Origin: Cylicocyclus nassatus | Taxonomy: Eukaryota > Nematoda > Chromadorea > Rhabditida > Strongylidae | Length of the DNA stretch: 64,000 nucleotides | Assembly: GCA_958299035.1 (NCBI GenBank) | Contig: CATQJL010000316.1 | Coordinates: forward strand, 42,148,025 to 42,212,024 | Direction of reading: 5' to 3' | Part shown: in pieces, positions 12,401-27,400 of the stretch | How positions within the stretch are numbered: position 1 is the stretch's first letter | Layout: the number at the start of each line of letters is the position of its first letter | Program-made: the position numbers and the translations under genes | The notes under the pieces: generated by a model | What the model saw: only the letters and a program-made list of their open reading frames with translations | What the model was told of the DNA's origin: nothing | Database searches by the model: none

Positions 12401-15400
12401 CGGACATGCTCTATCCTGCATGGCGAAATGCGCGCGATTTGAAAGCAAGGCTAAAATAAACAAATTTTTTGTTTACAGCGTACACAGAATCATAATACAC
12501 CAAAATTGAACTAAATGTATAAAAAATTTTTGCGTAAGGATTATGTAAAAAGATTTGAAAACTTATGTGAGATAATATCTTTTCCAAAATTATCTGAGAT
12601 CGTCTGGAGCATCTATTTTCGTCACTTCACATGAGCTTCCAATCTTTTTAGCAAGGACGGATGCCCCAATCAAGAATCCATCCCTGAGCATAGAAATATT
12701 TTCACATCATCCCCTGTCCATCGTTTTTTATCCTTTTTTCCTGAAAATCGCCTTGTTAGATATCGCGCTCCAATGCCGAACTCTTGTGTATGCGTTTCCA
12801 ACTTATACAGAACTCTTATCTCATGTTTTTTCCCTCAGACTAGTGTATCTTTCTTGTTTTCATCTTCTCCTAAGTTGGTTGGTCAAAGGGGACTTCGTGA
12901 AACTTCCGAAAGTCAGGGGGAAACTTCGTTTTTAAAACCCTAGAAACCGACTCTTGCCGGGCCCTGGTAGTCCATGTAAAGTTTGCAGCCGAGATCGAAT
13001 AAAATTCTTGTCACCTAAAAATTGATTTTTGCGAGGAAAAATCTTGTAGATCGCTATGAAATGCTCAAATATGTCTTTAATGGATTTTCCCCGCGGATAG
13101 AAAACGAGAAAAAAGATAGTCCGAAAATGGCAGACTCCGCTCTCAGTCCCTCACACTTATGTTATCGTGTAATACAAGAATTACTAACAAGGGAAGTTCA
13201 CTTAGTCGAAGTGGCGATTCGGAAGCAGATCTATACCAGTAAATAGAGCTTAAAAAGCTGATCACAGACGTACCTTCTCTATCTGCGATGCGTTGTTCTG
13301 AAAAAAGTTATGAGCTTTTCTACAGCCAAATCGTGCATTTTGAGTGGCAAAATCATGATAATCGCTACACAAAAGTGTGCAAGCTCAAGCAAACCACCTA
13401 GTAAGCATTGTAGGTCTAATTCGAGCTCATCCGAACGTTTTCGAGTGTTTTCCGACCATGTTGTTTGTTCACAGGCCGCCATTTTATTCCTAGATCACAC
13501 TTCCATTATGTGTACAAAAAGCCCATAATCTCCATCTAGATGAACGCGTTGCAGATATTGAAGATATATTTGAGAACATCGTTTTACGTTCTATCTATTA
13601 AGAGTTTCCAAAAAGTTTCCGACGCGACGCTTTTTTCTAGATGGAGGTTACGGGACTTTTTTGTATACATAATCAAAGTGTGATCTAGGAAGGAAATGAC
13701 GATCTGTGAATAAACATCATGTCCGGAAAGCACTCAAAAACGTTCGGATGAACTTGAATTAGAACTAAAATGCTCACTAGGTGGTTTGCTCAAGCTTGCA
13801 CATTTCGTGTAGAGATTAACTTGATGGAACTCAAAATGCACGAAAATTTGACTTTAGAAAAGCTCATAACTCTTTTCAGAACAATGCATCGCAGATATAG
13901 AAGGTATATCTGAGATCAGCTTTTTAAGCTCTATCCGTATAGATCTCCTTCCGAATCGCCACTTCGACTAAGTGAACTTCCCTCGTAAGTATAATCTCAA
14001 ACACCGTTATATGTGCTCTCATGATCGAGAAATACCAAGTTTTACATGAAAACCTCCAAAAAAGTGCCATTTTGGCATTTTAAACCATTTTTTCTCAGTT
14101 TTAAGCAGCGAAAAAAGATCCACAAATTGCATTTTTGGGTATCACCATGTGTTTACTCTATGAAGACCAAGTCTGAAGTCTAAAGAAAATTTCTGAAAGG
14201 AACCGGACTTTTAAGGTAACTGTTAAACTTTGATTTCGGCTCCAAATTTCGCCTGGATTACGGAGTTAAAGGCAGCGTCCGGGCAAAATTTTGCCTTTTA
14301 TGTTTCTGCCATTCTGGGGCCTTTCCGTGGCCCTGATTACAGTTGTAAAGTTCAAATTGATTAAAACTCCCAAAAACCCGCTTCTTGGGGACCCTCTCTT
14401 CAAGGAGCGGACGAGTTTCAAATTGCTCGTCCCCATCGTCATCCAGCGGAAGGAGCTGCAACTGAACGGATGCAGTTGCATTGCAGCAGTGTGCAGTTGC
14501 ATTGCAGCTGCAATGCAACTGCAATGCAACCGCACACCTGCGTGAGCACTCGTCCTCAGGGGTGGTTTGTGATACGAAGGGGCTGCTTGTGATACGTATC
14601 ATATCACAGGCCCGTATTTCCTTTTAGAGGGCACGTCAAAGGATTGAACCAACGCAGATCGAATACTCATGGGCTCCCCTTTACAATTATGTGCTAATCT
14701 GGGTGGATGGATCTTGCCTGGACGCTGCCTTTAAGTGGATCCTTGGTGGTATTGTTGTAGAGCTTGCTCCGCTCTATCGTATGGTACCCTAATTCTATTT
14801 GGAAAACAAAACAGCTCATTTTATTTGAAAATGAATTCCACTTTTAAAGGCTGACTGCATTAACATTCCTGCCGGCGAGGGAGTCGCAGCTTTAAAAAAA
14901 TTATTCATATTCTGAAGCTCCAGATATCTGGATTTCACGCTGTCTACCTATCCGTAAGTATTCCTACTACCCTTCACTATAAACATAATAAAAAGGAGCG
15001 AGAAATCTTAACAGTGGTAAGCATGTTGCTGATAAAAACAAGGAATGTATTGAAGTTATGAAATTTGCGATGAACCACAAGGCGAAAGTTGAGGTTTATC
15101 GAAAAATTCGATTTTTCAAAAAGATTACCTGTTTTCAACAGAAACATGTTTAGCACTGTTGGGCCAGATGAACAGAACAACTTTGGAATGTTTTTCGCTG
15201 ATTTTGAAGAAATAAAAGTGATTTTGGAGAAAAGACTATCGGCCGCTAGTGATCATCAGGGGATCATACAAAATGCTAGAAAATGCGGCTTGCACAGCTT
15301 TTCGCTCCTGTTCAAGATGTTCATAATGAAGCAAGGTAGGAATACTTACGAATAGGTAGACAGCGTAAAATCCAGATATCTGGAGCTTTAGAATTTGAAG

Positions 15401-18400
15401 CTTACTTTTTAAGCTGCGATCCCCTCCCCAACGGGGATTTTAATGCATGTGGCCCTAAGAATAAGAATTGAGGTTTAGCAGCTGTGATCTAAACTTTTTT
15501 AAAGAGAAACATCTACTGAATGTACTGTGAATTGCTAGAGATTTTTCGTACAAAAACATCTCCTTTCTGAATTTCTGCCAACGAGGACGTGATTTTCAAC
15601 AGTTATTGAATGCTTAAATTGAGCAACATAGATGATTTCTCCCGCCTCATCAGGTTGCATTGTGATGAAAATCTTTGATTTTTAATAGCAGTAGTTCGGA
15701 ATTTTTTTGTATCGATATATCTTCGATGGAGTAAAGAAAACTCTACAAGAAAACAGTTGAGCGCACTCGTCAGATTTGCTACACATCAAGTTCGAAGCCA
15801 AAATTCAAGAAGTTTTATTGCCGAAAGATCGAGAATAATCGTATCTTGTTCAAAGCAGTCTTACGAACTCCTAACTTCATGCATATATTAGGTTGATGCA
15901 AAAAATGGCCGTTGAATACGCTACCAAAGCACATGGATACAAGAATATACGAATGAGGACCATTCGATAGAATGAAGCAAGCTTTAATGGCTACCAAGAA
16001 TCTACCTACACTTTAGGTCTACGTAAAGTTTGATGCCAAAATCTGTGAGCATTTGGCCAGCTCAAAAATCGGATCTTTGTCGGAGAAGACCTACAAGTCT
16101 CCCATTTAGTCATCACATAGTAGACACATAGTAACGTTCATATAAGCACTTGCTATAATTTTTTGTCGCTTAGAATTTGAGAAAAGAACGAAAATCGAAA
16201 ATTTGCAAATTCCGCCTCTAACTCCGCCCCTTTCCCTCAATTCAGGTATTGTTTACCAAAAAGCCTCGAAGCATGGCTGCGAAATTTCAGCCTGGTATCT
16301 GCATTGATATTTAAGAAAAGTTACTTTTAGCTTTTACACCCGCAGTCCACGGCCTTATGATATCAACCTAATACTTTCCACAATAGACATTCATGCACAC
16401 TTATGCTGATTTTTCTGCGATTAGAAATTGAGAAAATGAAATTGTTTGTTTTTGCCAGGTAATGCTGGGCTATTTGAGCATCGGTCAATTTCTACTACAA
16501 ACCCTTGGAAGCGTGAAAAGAATGGTTTCTACAACACTTCTCTCAAAATGTTAAATTTGTCATACCTAGACAATTTACGAGAACTTCCTGAGAGTCACCC
16601 CTGAAAAGTGCTCACGTAGCACTCGGATAATACTTGAGAAGCCCTCATTTTCTAGAGCGGTATTTATCAATCTCTTATCTAGGAAGATGTTCTTGTAATA
16701 GCCTGTACCGCGGGCACCGGCGCCGCTATATATATATAGCCAAGCTGGTGATCGGGTCTTCGTATACTGGAGAACTAGCTAACTTACCCGGCTCCGCCCG
16801 GCCCTGTCAATGCTATGATTAAGGTCTTATCCCTATCCCTGTAAAACCTTTCATTGTGCCCACTTCTACATGCAATTCCCTATTCCCGCTGTGTTAGTAA
16901 TTAGCATGCCCACCTACCTCCCTCAACAACCCCCACCCGTAGCTCAAACTTTGCAAAAAAAAAGCAATAAAACCGGTAAAAGTAAGGATAATTCTGAAAA
17001 CTGATGGCGCTATTCGGCTATCCGCCCCAAAATGTTTTTGTGATGGATCTTGCTCAAAATCGGTACATGGGGATTATCAAAGCCGCTGATGGCGAATATC
17101 GTAGTCATTTCGCGCGATAGCGCCATTTTCTGGGTTTACGTTGGGTACGCATAAGAAGCTAAAATCATGGATTTCGCTGAAACTTTGAGGGGGCTAATTG
17201 ACATGCTGATTACTAATATCATACTCCTTCGGCATTTTGAGGCGATTTCACTGAGTTATGGTAGGTATACTGCAGAAGGGCGAATTCTCAGTTTTGGCTG
17301 AAACTCGGTTTAGAGAGATTCGACCTTCTGACCACGTCTAAAACACTCTCGTTGCGATTTGAGACCTTTTCGCAGAGTTACGGTAGGTACATGGCAGCGG
17401 GTAAATAACATGGACCTGCCTGAAACCTTGGCAGAAAATTACCTAAAGTGCTGTTTCAAGAATATCGTGCTAACTCCCCACGATAAAGGCAGTTCGTGTG
17501 GTATAAAAGTTTCCCACGACCGTAACGCTTTCCTTTATAGGACCACTGCCGCGCGAGATACACCCTTCGGTGGCTTTCGCCTAAGCAAAAACAGGAAGAG
17601 GGAGATTTGCCGCGTGCTTTACGCGTTGGGACAGGTTATCAGGATGGCGCTGGAGACCGCTATGCAAAACGACCGTTTCCCCATCTCTTGAGTATCCGGG
17701 ATCTAAATTGGCCCGAAAGCGAAAAAAATGTCCATTCAAACTTTGCAACTCACCATTACTTCACTATAGCGTTATGACAGCGAGCAAACATCTATTCATA
17801 AGCTATACTTGTGAACCGTTGCAGGTCAAGGTTTTGAGCAAATCTGGAACTTCGACCCATCTACACCCACCGTAACCCAAGGGAAATGCATTATCCTGCG
17901 AAATCAGCATGATGTTCATGTTCAGCGCGCTAAATGACCACTCTATACGAAGTTTAAAGCAAATCTATGTTTTCGACCCCATGCCATATAACCACCACAA
18001 CTCTATAAAAAGGTCTCAATATGCAGAGAGAGATGATAATCGTAATTAGCATGTCGAATAAGCCATATGGACCGAACTGCAGCCAGATTCATGGTTTTGA
18101 CTTCTTACCGTACACCTATCGTAACCACACGTGAAGACGTTCTGCGGAGAAAGTGTGATATCTGTAATCAGCATGTAAAGGACCGGGCATACTTCACGCG
18201 ATTTCGGTCGCGACACGATTTGGCAATTCGCCAGAAGTCTTCGGATCCAACATAAGCAAACTGCACATGCATAGTGTGTATGATTGTAAACTGTTGAAAT
18301 TCCCTATTTTCTTACATTTATAATGTGCTTACAATGAGTTATGGACACCTGGAATATTGCCAAATCGCGTCGCGATTGAAATCGCTTGAAGTATGCCCGG

Positions 18401-21400
18401 CCCTTAAGGTAACCCTTATACACGAAGTTTGAGCAAGCTCTACCACAAAAAAATTTTGGGGCCCGGATAGCCGAATAGGCCAAACTAGTATCGAACTAGT
18501 AATCAGCATGCTCGACTACCTCCTGTGCCAAATCCCAGCCCCGTAGGTCGAACTTTACAAAAAAATCGATAAAATCGATAATAATAATCGATATTCCTGG
18601 AAACTAATATTGTATTCGGAATCCCCATGCTCACTTACCCCCCTGTCCAAACTCCCAGCCCCGTAGCTCAAACTTTGCAAAAAAATCGACAAAATTGATG
18701 AAATCGATGTCGATCGATGACGAAAAGTAGCCTATGACACCGGCCCCGCCCCGAAGTGTACGTGTGCCAAGTTTGGTCCGGGTCGGTTCAGAAATGGAAT
18801 TTTCTATTCGGAACATACGTACACACATACAGACATACAGACAGGCAAACAGACATTCAGCTTTATATATAAGAATATGATCCGTGATTTGTCAAATTTT
18901 AGAATGTGATCCGATCTGGCAAGTTTGGCCATGTCGGGCATGGCAGTCGGGCAGCAGAGCTCAACCTGTCGAGATCGGGCTCTGCTGCCCGACTCCGACT
19001 TCCGTGCCCGACATGACCAAACTTACCAGATCGAATCACATTCTGAAGTTTGACAAATCACGGCAATGGCGCTCTCGCCTGTCCGGGCTCTCGTTAATCA
19101 TGGCCCGAACAGACAGCGAGTGGAAGATCGATAAATATCGCTCCTGGAAAGTTCTCGAGGTCTTCAATTGCAAAACTTCCCGGGGTTTTAGATGGGCCTT
19201 ATTGTTGGTGTACAAAATTAGTATGAATTCCGGCTCTTCATCTTCAAAGGCGCAATCTCAATTTATTTGATACACCACTAAACGTTGCCGACAAATCGCT
19301 CTCTCTATAACTTGTTTTCAGAAAGAAAAATAAAAAATTAATGTGAATAGGAATAGTGTTAGAGCTTCCCAAAAGTTTCAACCCCGCGGTATTAACGCGG
19401 TATAAAAGTGGCACTGCGCCAAAGTAGGGGCTAAGGGCAGGAGGCAGACTCCTCCCGTGAGAATTGCGCGGTATTGCAAATCAGGGGTTTTAAGTTACCT
19501 GGATTTTGCACGCTTTGTCGCCTAACGCTGCTCTTTTCTGACCTCAACATCGGCAAACTTATTACCCGACTAGCAGTTGTCGCACGAGTTTGCAGGTAGT
19601 ATTCCCTTCAAAAGCGCAAGACTTCCTCGATGGATGATGTTAGAACAAAGTTCAAAAATTTCTAGCTTGGGCTAATTTCGACCAAAACCGTCTCAAAGCT
19701 TTGGAATTTATTTATTAACTCCCTAATCTAAACTTTAGGACAGTAGCGTTGACAAGAAAAAGTTCAAGTCAACCTTCTAGAGAATCTAAAAAGTGCCAAA
19801 GCTACATTTGTCATACCGCTCTAAATAATTCCAGAAAATTCTCAACTTACTCCTAAAGGTCATTTATTGTGTCGAAAAAGGAAAAGTTCTGCTCTTTCAA
19901 ATGGGTTTACCTCCATAAAGGTCGGCCGCCTCATCGTGGCGTGGGTGTGACACTGGGTGTTGAACTGCGATGCACAGCCGAGTGTATACTTTGGCAGAAC
20001 CTCCCGAGCTGTGAAGGAGTTCGACGTTTCCGGCTTCCCCCGGATGCCAAGCTAACAAGAGAATGTCAGAAATCGAAGTGGCCAATCCAGACAAGCTGCA
20101 TGACATTAGATGCAGCATGAAGTGCTGACTTCAAATCTATCTTCCTTACATGCTTATCGCTTTTTTGGACGAAGCTATAAGCCACTAAAGACCATTATTT
20201 TGCTAAAAAATTGTGCGTGAAATTGAAAATTTAGCCGTACAGAGCCACGTTCGGCTTATTGCTGGGCCAAAACATGCAGCTGGCTTAATTCAAATTTTCA
20301 AAGCCATAAGCTGAGCTAAAACTGCAACAATGTGCTCAATTTCGCTATTTTTATGTATGACTTTTTAAAACAATAAAACCGCTTCTCGCTTTGTCCACAG
20401 AAGCGATAAGAAGATAAGGAAGACAGATTCGAAGTCATTTCTTGTAAGAGCCGACCAGGCCAGATCCCCCGCCGTCTGGCCGGCTCTTTCTCCGGTCGCT
20501 AGGCGGTTTTCCCCGCTCCACATCCGGGTCAGCGATCGCCCGTGAAAATCAAGAGAAGAGTTGGCCTAATAGGTCTGCTTTTATGGCAGCGGGCATAGTG
20601 TTCGCGATTTCGTCGTCGCGAATCCATCGCCGCGATAAAAAGGCGCGACGAAGTCGCCCGTGCATGGGCATAGTGCTCGCAATTTCATATCTTTGCCCAC
20701 ACGGGCAGGTGCACGCAAACTAAGCAGGCTGTTCCCGTGCGATATGCGTTATCAGATTCACTTCATTCTCAGCGTAGAGCCTCATGCCGATCGTGAAGAA
20801 ATCGAGTGCAAAAAATTCTCACATTTTGCCCAACTTTCAACAAATCCAATTTTCACGAGCTTACCAGTTCTAAGCAAAGTAAATCTCACCTGGGAACGTC
20901 GGCTTAGCGAGACAATAGCTACTTTCAAAACACTCTTAACCATTTTTAGATGGAACAAACTAGTAAGTGGATTTTGTAGTGCTTTAGCAAAGACCCACAT
21001 CAAACGTCTTTTGAAAAAGTCAAGCACAGCATCACTGCGAAGATAGCGAAAAAAGAACCGTTTGAAGTTGGTGCACTAGTAAGGACGAAAATTCTCCTGT
21101 ATTTATACTGATAGCAAAAAGTAAGAATAACAAGCAAAATGATAATTATTAGCTTTCCGAAAAGCAAAGACTCTAACCCAAAAATCACCCAGAAAAAACT
21201 CCAAAAAAAACATCTCGTCAAAAATGCTTACACTTTCGAAAAAGGAGTCATCCGACAATTTGAAATTAAGGAAAGGCGTCGAAACTAGAACTATCTTTGT
21301 ACAGCTATTTTAAACAAGTTCTATTTCTTTTCCAAACAAAAACGAGGTGAAGGAACAATGCTGCGTACAAAAAACTCTCAAGATGTTTATCGCACCTCAG

Positions 21401-24400
21401 TGATATCGCCCATTCGTCTGTGCAGCACGCGCGAAGCGACATCGCTGGTTGTTGCCGAAATCGCGACGATTATTGCTGCAGAACTATGCCCTAGCCAAAA
21501 AGGGTCTGCGATTCGTCGCGCCGGACGGTTACCACAACTGCCGTAGCAGACACGAGGACATGAATTTAGTGCGTAACAGTTGTCGTTTTACAGAAATCGC
21601 AGCGTGACGGAATCGTGTACACCATGCCATAGGCCTAAAGGGGCAACATTTTCATTACTCAATAGCAAAAGGAAGAGAAATAAATTCCACACAATCCCAA
21701 CAATCCCGCTTACGGCGCCGGGTGGTAGCAAGAACGATGTCAAGGTCCGGGCGCCTTTTAAATCGGACAAAAACGACACGTCGCCCGGACGAAACGCCAT
21801 GGAAACTGCCTCATGCTCTGCACTAACAACGCCAGGACAGATGGGGCCCTCATCATTCGTGGTGGAAAGGTTCCATCACGAAACGTGGGAGGCGTTGGCT
21901 TTGTCGTCCACACAACTATCGTCCATCTCGATTCGCACGAGATCCTATCACCCCGACTAGCCATCCTATGACTACGACCTCCACGTCAGAAGACCGTCAG
22001 CATCATCAGCTGCTACTCTCCAACATCAGCAGCTGACGGCACAGAAATAGATGCTTTCTACGAAGACGTGGAGCAGGTCGTCCGCGACGAGAAGTCATTC
22101 TACAAGTATGCTGTGGGCGACTTCAATGCGAAATCGGAATGCCACTAAAAAAGGAATATAGGATCGGGATGTTCGGATATGGCTCCGGAATGGCAACCGT
22201 CTGGGCTTCTTTCCGCCGCACGACTTCTCCATGGAAACTCCATCTTCATGAAAAAAGAACAACGCCGATGGACATGAGCGCCCAACGGAACTCACGCAGA
22301 GATCGACCACATTCTCACCAACCGAAGGTAGAGCTTGTTCGATGTCTCAGTAGTTCCATCCTTCTGCAGTGGCTACGATCACCGCCTCCCTCAAGCGAAG
22401 GTACGATTCAGTCGAAGGCTGAAAAAGAAGGTCTGCCACAGTGCTGCAAGAAGGAAGAATGTCGTTTATGACGGTAACAGGCTGGAGATGCTCATATCGA
22501 GCTGTGACTGGCTTATCGAGGAGACCCAACGTACGGCTATGACCGGCTTCTGAAAGAATTGCGAGCCTGCGGAGAATGTGCCTCAGTGACTTCTGAGAAG
22601 AACTTGGAACGTATTTCGAAGACCAACAAAGAATTGCTTGAAAGAAGAAGATTACTGAGGCAGAATCCGAATGTAACTCATCTTGAGCGACTGACAGCCG
22701 ACGCCAGTTGCTGGACAGCTTTGCATGAAGATCCAAGGAAGTACAGGCAAGCCAAGATATTGGAAGCAGCAGAAGCAAGACGAAGTCTCAAAAAGTGCCA
22801 AACGGACTTCTGTGAATACCACATTCCGCTGGCTGCACTATTGAACGGAGACGGGACTTCGACGGCTTCCCGATACAAGATGGAATCTACCGCGAAGAAC
22901 TTTTACACCAATCTCTTTCGCTTATCAACATGCGTGCTGATGCCCGTTGTTCCCACTGGAGATGTACCACCAAGGATTTTATCTGCTGAGGTGCGCACGG
23001 CAATTTAGACCATAAAGACGTCCACTGCTTCAGGACCAGACCATCAAATCACTGCGAGCCGGAGGACAACGTCTACACGAGATCGCGTCGCCTCTGATAT
23101 CTTACCTCCAGAAGAAGAGGATTCGACCAGTGGAGAACGTTAAGCACCGTCCTTCTCCATCCAATATGGTTGCTGAGTGTGCTGTACAAACTTTCACGAA
23201 AATTATCCTCGCTCGCATATCTAGGACACTGGATGAAGCTCAACCCCAAGATCAAGCTGGATTTCGCAAGGGATTCAGTTGCATGGACCACATCCAGATG
23301 GTTTCGAGGGTCATAGAAGTCTGCCGGAAATACCGACTGCCTCTCGTCCTAACCTTCGCCGACTACGAGAAGCCTTCGACGGCGTCGAAAGGTGTGAGGA
23401 CGTTAGCCGACTGCTACAAGGACTGTACAATGATGTTGCAGCTATTCCCTCGCCCGCTGACATCCCAACTGGAAAGGGTTTCCGAAAAGCTTTCCCTGAG
23501 AAGCTCTAGTTTGTGAGGGCATCACATTTTTACATGTATGCAACTGGATTGTAATAATTACTAGTATTGCTCTTTTGTTTTTAGCAAGCATATATTTCCA
23601 TTCGAACAAAGATTTTTGAAGATGAATATATACAAGAGTTCAGAAAAAGCGGGCTTTCAAATACCGAGGATATGTACCAAAGAAACGGGCTTACTTCGAA
23701 AAGTAGCGTTTGTAGGAACAGGTGGAAAACGTGCATTAATTATGGAATAATCGATAGGTTATTTAAAGTTGTTTCTGTGGTTGCTCCACTTGCCGTGCTG
23801 TGGCAAGCGAGGGTGTACCACAGGTCACTAGGTGTGGCAAGAATACCACATTTGAATTAAGGGCGGTATTATGCAGGCGCGAAAAACGGGGCAGTGAGGG
23901 ACTGACTTTCAGGACCCACCGCGCGACGGGCAGCGGAGTTCTCGAAAAGATCACGCAATTCGCGACACTCTGCACGGCAGAAAAAGGTTGCGAGGTAGTC
24001 ATCAAATTTACTGTTTTTACCTATGAACCTCAAATGTTACCTATAACCCTACGAGTTATAATGGATAAACAAATGGACTATGAGTAGAAACTAACCGTAA
24101 TTTGCGCGCGAGCCTGCTTCTTGTCGTGGTAACAGCCGGTTTCTCGCGGGTTGGCTGAAGAGATGGCTGAAGAGTCGTCGGGAGCTCTGTCGGGACTTCT
24201 GCTGGGTCTTCTGCAGTCGAGGAGGCAACACTTGTGTTGACAATAATCTATGATGGCGACGACGAATGAACTTGTGGCTTTGGGATCTAAACCAATTGAC
24301 TAGGACAGGACGTTGACGTGAATCTTTTTAGTGAGGTCCAAGAACCTAAATTCTTGCCTCAACTGTCTTTTATTTGAGTCTTACGCAGCCTTATGCTATA

Positions 24401-27400
24401 CCACTACCATTAGCACGTAGTTGACTGCGTCGATAGCAGCGCTTACGAGAAGGTTGTGAACTTCTTTGCGTAAGTTAACTTTGTTTCTTAGCATTCAGCA
24501 GTAAGCACATTAGCTTGTTCAAAATACGTGCCAAGTGAGATCACAAAAAACACATAAATACAAAACACATTATACATTTCACACTATCCGCAAGTACCAT
24601 TTGTCGCTTATCCACTGAAGGGCGTTTGTATGTGTAATTATTCATAAACGCAAACTAACGAATTTTTACGCTGATGTATTTGTTGAACCAGATAGGTTTT
24701 TTGTATGAGCCGTAAATGCACCGGAATTACACTAACAACCAAAGGAAGTCAAATTTTAGGTGTTTTCATCGTTCTTTTTGTCAGCTTCACCGTATCAGCA
24801 GCATCCCATCATACGCTTGAAGTGAGAAGTAAATATTTTATATAAAACAAACATAATGTGATTCTTCAGAACTATTTTATCAAAAAAGGAGTTTTGCCAG
24901 CCATTATATGCGTTGTTGCGTGTTATGCGTGTATTTTTAGCTTTAAACCATTCTATCTTCGCGCTCCGCCATTGGAAAGCATCAATCGGAGCACATCAAG
25001 TTGAATTTGCATTTTTATGCATTATTAACAACTTTTCAAAACTATTGCCGTCTTTTTTATTTCAGAAATCGAGTATGCCATTGAATGGAATATCAGAAAT
25101 GCCCGTAAGGGATTCGATTTACCCTGTAAAAAAGATTATACTACGGCATATGCTAAATTCAATGCACAATTGCAATGGCGATGCGTTGCGGTAAGCATAG
25201 TTGGCATAGTTTCTGCATTTTGAAGAAAGCAAAATAACGATGCTACTCCAATCCACCATTTGTGCTAACTGTACCGCATACACAAAAGTATCAAGTCTTC
25301 TAAACCTTCTTCGTTTTCCAAGTATCGCATCTTGCGTACGAAATTGTCAAACGCGTTTTACCGTGCGCTTCCTGTGCAGTTGTGCGAGTGTTGTAGTGCA
25401 AGCTAACCACCCCTCAATTGTTTGAGATTTCTTAGAGAGTTCCATTTTGTCTAAGGTTACATAAACTTTACGTGTTTAAAGCAGATTCAAGACTGTAGGC
25501 AATTGCTTCAACTTTTGAAAGGATTCTAGGATTTTTCAAAGTTAATCTTTGGAAATCTCGGTTTGCATTCAATTGTGTGTCAAGAAAACACAGATGAATT
25601 TATGGAGTATGGCAAATTTGGAGCATTATTATCATGTGATTATCATCAAATACTTGCTATTATATTTTGAGTATATTTTGTTAGTATTAGTATATTTTGT
25701 TAAAAAAGTCATTTTTGAATGTGCCGCTATTCATTGCACTTAAACCACAGATTGCTTTCCAAAATAACTGGGATACCCGGCTTCGCCCACCCTGTCATGC
25801 ATTATCTATCATGACATATAGTAAGCGGCTTAATTTGAAGCTGTGTGGAGTTTGTCCGTTACGAAATTACAGTGAGGAATGATTTACGATACTTAACATC
25901 ATGTGAGATTAAGACAGCGAGTATGGTTCATTTCTAACTAAGGCTCTCACGCTGCAATCATCCGAACAATGATTTAAGAGACAATCTCAGAGAGTGAGTT
26001 TATTACGATTTATGACGCCAGTGCGAACCTCTGCGGAGCAGAGGTGAAGCACTGGTATATATATATAAAACTCAAAAATTGTCAGTTTGGAGGGTATGTG
26101 CGTTATAGAAACGCGCGCCGCTCAACCGATTAAGCTAAAACTTTACACACATATGTTTTCGAGCCTTGCGCAGATGATAGGCTACTTTTTGCAGCGATTC
26201 GTTGGGTCCTTCTATCGATTTATTGATTTGCAGCACTTTGCAATAAAAATGATTCTTATCATTTGCTATCAAAACAGGGGTATGTAAACAAGGCTGGCAT
26301 GTCTCATTGTGAACTTCTGTTGACGAAGTGCAGTGAAAAGTGTTCTTGATGTAAGTCTCAATTGCTCATTTAAATGGATGCACTAAATGTATCTTATGCG
26401 GAAACCTTAGCGTGCAAGAGACCATGAGTGCTTTGTAGCGAGTGTTTTGCACGGAAGCGTGCTCAATTTACGCTTATAATCAATGCTTTCTTCGTTACAT
26501 GCTCAATTTAAACAATGAGGGGTCAAAATTTTTCATGAGATTGCGCACAAATTATTTGTCAATACCAGAAATAATGTCAAGACAAGCGACAACTCACATT
26601 CGCTATAGTTGATCCCTTGGACAGGAAAGTGCGCGAGTGCAAAGTACTGCCGACTCCACAAAAATTGACGGCAAGCAGTGAATGAAGATGAAGTAGCCGG
26701 TTAACGGCAAAGTGTCACAAAAAATGATCCTCATAATAACAATGAGCGCTGCTATCAATCAACTCGCGCTGCTTGCTTAGGTTTTGCGTGTTGAACTTGA
26801 TTTTGAGAAAGAGAGATATGCTACCGACTAATAAGTGTTCACATTTTGTTTTTGTTCTTTACACAGTTTCTACAATGCCACCGAATACCTTATCTTCATT
26901 CCCGATCAGTGATCATTACCGGGCTGGACCGGGCAGATCAGCTAGTAATATAATAAAAGTCATCATATCATACTTTCCTACATTTTCACGTCCCTAGTCC
27001 CGACTCTGTATGTATCTGTACGTCGGTACCTGCCTACTATTCTCTGTAGTCGCATGACTTACCTCCCCTCCCCCCACCCTATGCCAACTCCCAACCCGTA
27101 GCCCACTTGCAAAAAAGTCAATGGGATCGGTAAAAGTAATCGATAATTTTGAAAAATGGTACTGTAATCGTAATCAACGTGCTTACTTACCCTCCTGACC
27201 AATTTCCAGCCCCGTAACACAAATGTGAGTAAAATGAAAATATGATAACTCCAGGAGCTAATATTTTACTTGCAATCAACATGCCCACTTAGGCTCCGCA
27301 ACTCTCAGCCCATTAGCTCAAACTTTGCAAAGAATCAATAAAATCGATAAAGGTAATCAATCACTTCGAACATTTACTTTGTATTTATAAGAAGCATGCT

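Noticed and set aside
14258..14602. Cys/Ala-rich ORFs on the minus strand
   Set aside because: They result from translating the TGCAGTTGCATTGCAGC array inside a MITE.
22139..22878. Separate plus and minus ORFs in the 22-23 kb region as independent genes
   Set aside because: Plus-strand pieces are frames of one RTE-type LINE; the minus-strand ones are shadows.
24705..24744. ATG-started extension of exon C that would make it the first exon of a small membrane protein
   Set aside because: The membrane segment matches the internal end of the Acyltransferase_3 domain and 24745 restores the frame from exon B.
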